Assembly (NCBI GenBank): GCA_016716675.1
Contig: JADJVG010000002.1
Location: 124,001-188,000, forward strand
Direction: 5' to 3'
Length of the DNA: 64,000 nucleotides
DNA from: Hyphomicrobium sp.
Lineage (GTDB): Bacteria; Pseudomonadota; Alphaproteobacteria; Rhizobiales; Hyphomicrobiaceae
Part shown: in pieces, positions 59,104 through 64,000 of the stretch
Layout of the letters: every line of letters begins with the position of its first letter
Position numbering within the stretch: the first letter of the stretch is position 1
The notes under the pieces: model-generated
Database searches by the model: none
Seen by the model: only the letters and a program-made list of their open reading frames with translations
What the model was told of the DNA's origin: nothing
Position numbers and translations under genes: made by a program

Positions 59104-61530
59104 CTATTCGGCGGCGGCGTGTTCGTAGATGTCGTCTTCCTGGGCGCTGTGCATGCGCACCAGGTCTTCGATGGATTCAATCACGCGCTGCGCATCGCGG
59201 ATCAGATATTTGTCGGCGGCATCAGGCTTGAGGCCATCGGCGATGCGCGACAGCAGACGCGCCAGATGCATAATCTCGCGGTGCGCGCGGCTCATGGCCG
59301 AAAGGCCGTGGCCGTCGTGCAAAATTCTGGCGATGCGCGGGTAAACCGTGCTTTCGTCCTCGCGCTCGTGGGCGACGATATCGCGGACGACGCTGGCGTT
59401 GGCTTCCCCGATCAGCAGCACGGCGGTGTCGGCGCTGGCCTCGTCCAGTGCATCGGCAATTTCGCGCAGACGATCGAGATGGGTGCGGACGCTGCTATGA
59501 TCGGCGCGCAGTGCTAGGCTTGCCGACGGCTGCAGGCGCTGGTGGCCGGTGGGCCGGCCAGCCGACAAGGCGCGCAACGCATTGAGAATGACGGCGACGT
59601 CGATCGCTTCCTGGGTCAACGCACCGGCAACGGGCGTCAGATAGCCGAATGCCGCCGCCAGCATTGCGACGCCGGAGAGAGCCATACCGGCCGTTATGCT
59701 TTGCATGGCGATCTTGCGGGTTCTGCGGGCAATGATGACGGCGTCTGATACCCTGTCGATCTGATCGACGAGAATGACCACGTCAGCGGCTTCCGACGAG
59801 GCGCTGGCGCCGCGAGCGCCCATGGCAATGCCGACGTCGGCGGCAGCCAGCGCCGGCGCATCGTTGATGCCATCGCCGACCATGATAGTCGGATGCAGAC
59901 GCTGCTCGATAGCCACGGCTTCGACCTTGTCGGAGGGCACGCGGTCGGCGAGGACAGCGTCGAGGTCCAGCGCCGAGGCAATCGTTTCAGCGGCGTCGGC
60001 GCGGTCGCCTGTCACCATCACGATGCGTTTAACGCCGGCGCCGCGCAGGCTTTGCACGGCTCGCGGAGTCTCTTGCCGCAACTCGTCGGCCAGTAGAATA
60101 GCGCCGATGGTGATGCCATCGATGGAAACGAAAATGCTCAATGCCGAACGCCACGAGGCGCGGCGCAACGCCCGGACCGCCCACGGCTCCGGCTTCCCGT
60201 TACCGCAAACGAGATCGTACGAGCCCGCGCGGACGCGGCGGCCATCGACCGAGCCTTCGAGGCCGGAGCCCATGGTTTCCTTGACGTCCGATGGTTGCGT
60301 GAGAGTGATGCCGCGTGCCCGCGCCGCTTCGACGATGGCAAGCGCGACGACGTGATGCGACGCCTGTTCGAGTGACGCCGCCAGCCGCATCACATCGTCC
60401 GGCGATTGCCCCGGCGCGACTTCAATGGCGACGAGGCGGGCGCCGCCGACGGTCAGCGTGCCGGTCTTATCGAACATGACGGTATGGGTGCGCGCCAAGG
60501 CTTCGATGGCCGCGCCGCCTTTGATCAAGATGCCGCGCCGTGCCGCACGGGATATTCCGCCGATGAAGGCGACGGGGGCTGCGAGGATGAGCGGGCACGG
60601 TGTCGAGGCGACGAGCACCGCAAGGCCGCGGACCGGATCGCCCGACCAGAGCCATGCGGCGCCTGCGAGCAGCAACGTCACAGGTAGCAACAGCAAGGCA
60701 TAGCGATCGGCGAGCCGGATGAACGGCGCCTTGGCGGTCTGCGCGGCGGTGACAAGGCGGATAATGCCGGCGTACGTGCTTTCGCCTGCGACTGCGGTGG
60801 CGCGCATTTCGAAGGTTTCACCGGCGTTGACCGTGCCGCTGCGCACATGATCGCCGCGCGTGCGGGTGACGGGCAGAGGTTCGCCGGTTAGCGCCGATTC
60901 ATCGAGCGTCGCCGTGGCCGCTAGAATGACGCCATCGATTGGAATGACCTCGCCGGCCCGCACCAGCACGATATCGCCGATCACGATATCGTCGATAGCG
61001 ATGTCCGCCAGGGTTTCGCCAACGCGGCGGTGGGCCACGCGCGGTGCACGATCGATCAGCGACTTCAGATCGCGCTCGGCGCGGGCGACGGCGAAATCTT
61101 CGAGCAGGTTGCCGCCCGCATACATCACGGCCACCACCACGCCCGCCAGCGGCTCTCCGAGCAGCAGCGCTGCGGCCATCGCAACGAACGCAACGGCATC
61201 GACGCCCATGCGCCCCGCCGTGAGGTCACGGATCATGGAGACGAGCAGTCCGATCACTACGGGCACAGTGCCCGCCGCCCAAAACCAGGCGGCGGCTTGC
61301 ACCTGGCCGGTGATATAAACAGCAACTCCGGACAGCAAGCCGCCGAGCGCCAGCGCCAACAAGGCTCGATGCGTGAGTCGCGCAGTCCAAAAATTAGGCA
61401 ATGCCGTTCCCCATGTTTTCGCGTGTGCCCGGTGCAACCAATCTGCTCCACCCAACAATATTGAAGGCGTAGCGCGTCTCGAATCATGGGCCTTTGCCGG
61501 ATCATTAGCCTTGAGGCGTGTCAACGGCAT
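59104..61530 (-). CDS. P1B-5-type metal-transporting ATPase with C-terminal hemerythrin domain
   Basis: 808 residues. P-type ATPase marks: actuator ALTGEPLPVT, phosphorylation site FDKTGTLTVGG, MVTGDRADAAETIASAL and hinge MVGDGINDAPALAAADVGIA. The membrane metal motif is STPCPLILAAPVAFIGG, i.e. TPC instead of CPC. The last 150 residues form a hemerythrin-like bundle: RADHSSVRTHLDRLREIADA, VAHEREDESTVYPRIARIL, SRAHREIMHLARLL and HSAQEDDIYEHAA, with the metal-ligand His and Glu. TPC plus C-terminal hemerythrin is the P1B-5 type, of which Sinorhizobium Nia exports nickel and iron. The domain likely senses iron or oxygen. Regulation not visible. Confidence 0.9.
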   Translation of the reverse strand: MPLTRLKANDPAKAHDSRRATPSILLGGADWLHRAHAKTWGTALPNFWTARLTHRALLALALGGLLSGVAVYITGQVQAAAWFWAAGTVPVVIGLLVSMIRDLTAGRMGVDAVAFVAMAAALLLGEPLAGVVVAVMYAGGNLLEDFAVARAERDLKSLIDRAPRVAHRRVGETLADIAIDDIVIGDIVLVRAGEVIPIDGVILAATATLDESALTGEPLPVTRTRGDHVRSGTVNAGETFEMRATAVAGESTYAGIIRLVTAAQTAKAPFIRLADRYALLLLPVTLLLAGAAWLWSGDPVRGLAVLVASTPCPLILAAPVAFIGGISRAARRGILIKGGAAIEALARTHTVMFDKTGTLTVGGARLVAIEVAPGQSPDDVMRLAASLEQASHHVVALAIVEAARARGITLTQPSDVKETMGSGLEGSVDGRRVRAGSYDLVCGNGKPEPWAVRALRRASWRSALSIFVSIDGITIGAILLADELRQETPRAVQSLRGAGVKRIVMVTGDRADAAETIASALDLDAVLADRVPSDKVEAVAIEQRLHPTIMVGDGINDAPALAAADVGIAMGARGASASSEAADVVILVDQIDRVSDAVIIARRTRKIAMQSITAGMALSGVAMLAAAFGYLTPVAGALTQEAIDVAVILNALRALSAGRPTGHQRLQPSASLALRADHSSVRTHLDRLREIADALDEASADTAVLLIGEANASVVRDIVAHEREDESTVYPRIARILHDGHGLSAMSRAHREIMHLARLLSRIADGLKPDAADKYLIRDAQRVIESIEDLVRMHSAQEDDIYEHAAAE

Positions 61531-61941
61531 TTTGGCAGGAGTGTTGATTTCCTGGGCCGAATCTCAGGGGTCGCACATTTGGGTGTGGTTTGCGCGGAAC
61601 GGTACGCAAATGCGCCGAATGGTCGTGACGAACGCTGACTGAAAGTGCGCGTGAAACGGGTGAGCAGCTTGAACGCTGTTCGTCTTTGGAGAGCGCCGAT
61701 GCGAGGTGTTGCGCGATGGCTGCACCGCACCGGTATTCCACGTCTGATCGGGAATAAACGCAAGTTGCCCTTCGAATTTCTACGAGTTATCCCTTAAGCG
61801 TAATTACTTACGTTATACTCCTTTAGGACTGTGTTGCGGGACACAGGACCTAGTTCAAGCGTGCAGTACAGGTGAAGCCCTGCTCTGAGCCCGATTTTCA
61901 AAGCGTCATGCGTTTAAAGATGACGATGAGCGGGGGCTCGA
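61531..61941. other. Intergenic region before the HYR-domain gene
   Basis: 411 bases, AT-richer near 61790-61850. It holds TATACT at 61814-61819 and an inverted repeat CGTAA-TTAC-TTACG at 61800-61813 that could be an operator. No gene. Confidence 0.45.
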
Positions 61942-64000
61942 ATGGCTTCATTTATTTGCTGTGCACCGGCTAATGTCCGGTCGTGGTTCGTTTCAGCAAC
62001 GGTAGCACTTGCTGTCATTTTGAGCCCAAGCGGAGCACAGGCGGCAAAACCACCGATCGTTGTTCCCCCGCTGACATGCCCTGGCGTTACGTCCAACGTC
62101 ATCTCAAAGGACAATTCGAACGCGTTGGATATTTCCAACCTGTCTCCCGGGCTTGGCGTCCTTTTCACAATTACCAACACGTCAGGGGTCGATGGATCGT
62201 CCACCGCTGATGCAAACGCAATCGTCACCGCCGGTGGGTCCATCAGTGTAATTTCATCAACCCTTATCCCCGATGGCGGCACTATTACGGGCACATACAC
62301 CCACTCAGGCGCGAACACGACGCAATCGTTTTTGATCAGCCAGACTCTGAATGGTGAGGCGAAGTCTTTCTCTTGGACCGCGACATGCAAATCCAGCCAG
62401 TCGGTCACATTCAACGCGATTACCAATAAGGTTTTCGGTGATGCGGCGTTCTCGGTAAGTTCGCTTGCGACGGCGTCGTCGGGCCTTCCGGTGACATTCT
62501 CGACAACGAGCACCACATGTTCTGTGACGCCGACCGGCACGGTGACGCTGATCTCCGCCGGATCGTGCGCGATCACCGCGTCGCAAGCCGGAAACACGCA
62601 GTATCTCCCTGCCACGCCGGTCACCAGAACGTTCACAATTGCCCAGGCGCCGCAGACCATCACGTTCGCCCCAATCTCCGCGACAACAACGGCGACCACA
62701 TCGTTTACTGTCGCGCCGACGTCGGATTCGGGGTTGCCGGTCGTGGTGACCAGCAGCTCGCCGTCAGTCTGTACGGTGGCAGATTACACCGTTACGATTG
62801 TGGGAGTTGGAACCTGTAATCTGGCCGCTAATCAGGCTGGCGATGTCAACTATTTGCCTGCAACGGAAGTTCCGCAGTCGTTCGCCGTAACGGATGGCGT
62901 GGCGCCTGCACTAACGGTTCCTGCCAACATTACCGCTGAAGCAACGAGTGCTGCTGGTGCGCCCGCGACGTTTGCCGCCTCGGCCACGGATGCCGTCGGC
63001 CCCGTGACCTTCGCCTACGCTGCGGGCGGCAATCCGGTTGTCTCTGGCGATACCTTCCCGATTGGTGTGACCACTGTGAATGTCACGGCGACGGACGGCG
63101 CTGGGAACGTGTCGACTGGATCGTTCACAGTGACGGTGCAGGATACGATTGCGCCAGCGATCACAGGTGTGCCTGCTCCCGCGCCGGTCGCAACGACGGG
63201 TGGAGCAACGACGGCTGTGGTGACGTGGGCGGTTCCAACGGCGACGGATGCCGTTGGTGTGACGAGCTTCACGACCGACCACGAGCCGGGCGCTGCGTTC
63301 CCGCTCGGGACGACGGAGGTAACGTATACAGCGACGGACGCTGCGGGTCATGTAACCACGGCATCGTTTGACGTCGTGGTGACCGATGGCGGTGCGCCGG
63401 AGATCACGGTGCCGTCCAACATGACCGTTGAAGCGACGAGCGCTGCGGGAGCTGTTGTGACCTTCACCGTCAGCGCGACGGATGCTGTTGATGGAGATGT
63501 GCTGGCGACGGCGTCTCCGGCCTCCGGTTCGACGTTCCCGATTGGTGTGACAACAGTGAATGTCACTGCAAGCGACACGTCGGGCAATGATGCAACGCCT
63601 AAGTCGTTCACGGTGACGGTGCAGGATACGATTGCGCCAGCGATCACAGGTGTGCCTGCTCCCGCGCCGGTCGCAACGACGGGTGGAGCAACGACGGCTG
63701 TGGTGACGTGGGCGGTACCGACGGCGACGGATGCGGTCGGGGTGACGAGCTTCACGACCGACCACGAGCCGGGCGCTGCGTTCCCGCTCGGGACGACGGA
63801 GGTAACGTATACGGCGACGGATGCTGCAGGTCATGTAACCACGGCATCGTTCGACGTCGTGGTGACCGATGGCGGTGCGCCGGAGATCACGGCGCCGTCC
63901 AACATGACCGTTGAAGCGACGAGCGCTGCAGGCGCGGTTGTGACCTTCACCGTCAGCGCGACGGATGCTGTTGATGGAGATGTGCTGGCGACGGCGTCTC
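61942..64000 (+). CDS. Large secreted HYR/Ig-like repeat surface protein (3' end outside window)
   Basis: Open from ATG 61942 to the window end, at least 686 residues. Signal peptide ends after GAQA. Residues about 30-150 are one beta-rich domain; about 150-320 hold two copies of a repeat (VTFNAITNKVFGDAAFSVSS, then SSGLPVTFSTTSTTCSV, AGNTQYLPATPVTRTFTIAQ) found in large bacterial surface proteins. From about 320 come hyalin-repeat (HYR) domains with core VTYTATDAAGHVTTASFDVV, about 80 residues each. GGGGG precedes the ATG. Such proteins are adhesins or surface layers. No anchor is in view. Confidence 0.85.
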   Translation, partial: MASFICCAPANVRSWFVSATVALAVILSPSGAQAAKPPIVVPPLTCPGVTSNVISKDNSNALDISNLSPGLGVLFTITNTSGVDGSSTADANAIVTAGGSISVISSTLIPDGGTITGTYTHSGANTTQSFLISQTLNGEAKSFSWTATCKSSQSVTFNAITNKVFGDAAFSVSSLATASSGLPVTFSTTSTTCSVTPTGTVTLISAGSCAITASQAGNTQYLPATPVTRTFTIAQAPQTITFAPISATTTATTSFTVAPTSDSGLPVVVTSSSPSVCTVADYTVTIVGVGTCNLAANQAGDVNYLPATEVPQSFAVTDGVAPALTVPANITAEATSAAGAPATFAASATDAVGPVTFAYAAGGNPVVSGDTFPIGVTTVNVTATDGAGNVSTGSFTVTVQDTIAPAITGVPAPAPVATTGGATTAVVTWAVPTATDAVGVTSFTTDHEPGAAFPLGTTEVTYTATDAAGHVTTASFDVVVTDGGAPEITVPSNMTVEATSAAGAVVTFTVSATDAVDGDVLATASPASGSTFPIGVTTVNVTASDTSGNDATPKSFTVTVQDTIAPAITGVPAPAPVATTGGATTAVVTWAVPTATDAVGVTSFTTDHEPGAAFPLGTTEVTYTATDAAGHVTTASFDVVVTDGGAPEITAPSNMTVEATSAAGAVVTFTVSATDAVDGDVLATAS
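63121..64000 (+). repeat. Tandem 483-bp DNA repeat coding two HYR domains per unit
   Basis: The sequence from about 63121 recurs at a distance of exactly 483 bases: AGGATACGATTGCGCC is at 63140 and 63623, and ACATGACCGTTGAAGCG at 63419 and 63902. The copies are nearly identical and the second is cut by the window end. 483 bases are 161 codons, so the frame is kept. Confidence 0.93.

Noticed and set aside
61914..62699. Minus-strand ORF of 261 codons, Val-rich
   Set aside because: Antisense to the start of the HYR-domain gene, which has signal peptide and known repeats.
62911..63834. Minus-strand ORF of 307 codons with repeats
   Set aside because: Antisense to the HYR repeats, Arg-rich; the repetition comes from the real plus-strand gene.

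Overview
The window reads as chromosome of an alphaproteobacterium, most likely of the Hyphomicrobiales (Rhizobiales). The evidence is gene order (pyrH-frr-uppS-cdsA-dxr-rseP-bamA-lpxD-fabZ-lpxA-lpxI-lpxB, then gltA, gltX, comEC and lexA), use of LpxI rather than LpxH, an alphaproteobacterial GTTC-N7-GTTC SOS box beside lexA, and GC-rich coding. A genus cannot be fixed from sequence alone.

Layout. 1-13.2 kb is one long plus-strand envelope operon covering UMP kinase, ribosome recycling, undecaprenyl-PP and CDP-diacylglycerol synthesis, DXP reductoisomerase, site-2 protease, BamA and the lipid A enzymes. The LpxI here has an extra C-terminal copy of its own domain. 13.2-19.7 kb holds gltA, gltX, comEC and lexA, with three degenerate repeats and an SOS box upstream of lexA. 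19.7-29.5 kb is an accessory stretch of small secreted, membrane and hypothetical proteins, a voltage-sensor potassium channel with a zinc ribbon, a TonB-like gene broken by one frameshift, and two paralogous small cysteine-containing secreted proteins.

29.5-40.1 kb is the most disturbed part. An intact IS3-family element with a 4-bp target duplication splits a small winged-helix-like gene whose frame can be rebuilt exactly. uvrA carries three frame changes. Then comes a graveyard of an RHS polymorphic-toxin locus: a truncated RHS core cut by a second, decayed IS copy, a toxin-tail fragment followed by a frameshifted immunity-like gene, and three copies of a palindromic repeat, two of them joined directly to IS3 tails.

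40.1-55.6 kb returns to housekeeping genes: ssb, a PRC-barrel protein, gyrA (with Asn-Leu at the quinolone pocket), a Crp/Fnr regulator facing an OmpW-like porin across two FNR-type boxes, coaD, an alkyltransferase-like protein, two cyclophilins, queA and tgt. The tgt gene has lost two zinc ligands and has two in-frame amber codons in its conserved tail. 55.5-64 kb carries tRNA-Lys, secreted proteins, a P1B-5-type metal ATPase fused to hemerythrin, and the start of a large repetitive HYR-domain surface protein that runs off the window.

The first 13 kb act together in building the outer membrane; lexA, ssb and uvrA are the DNA-damage genes; queA and tgt belong to queuosine modification. The cluster of one-base indels in runs between about 23 and 40 kb should be checked as possible assembly error before the broken genes there are taken as biological.
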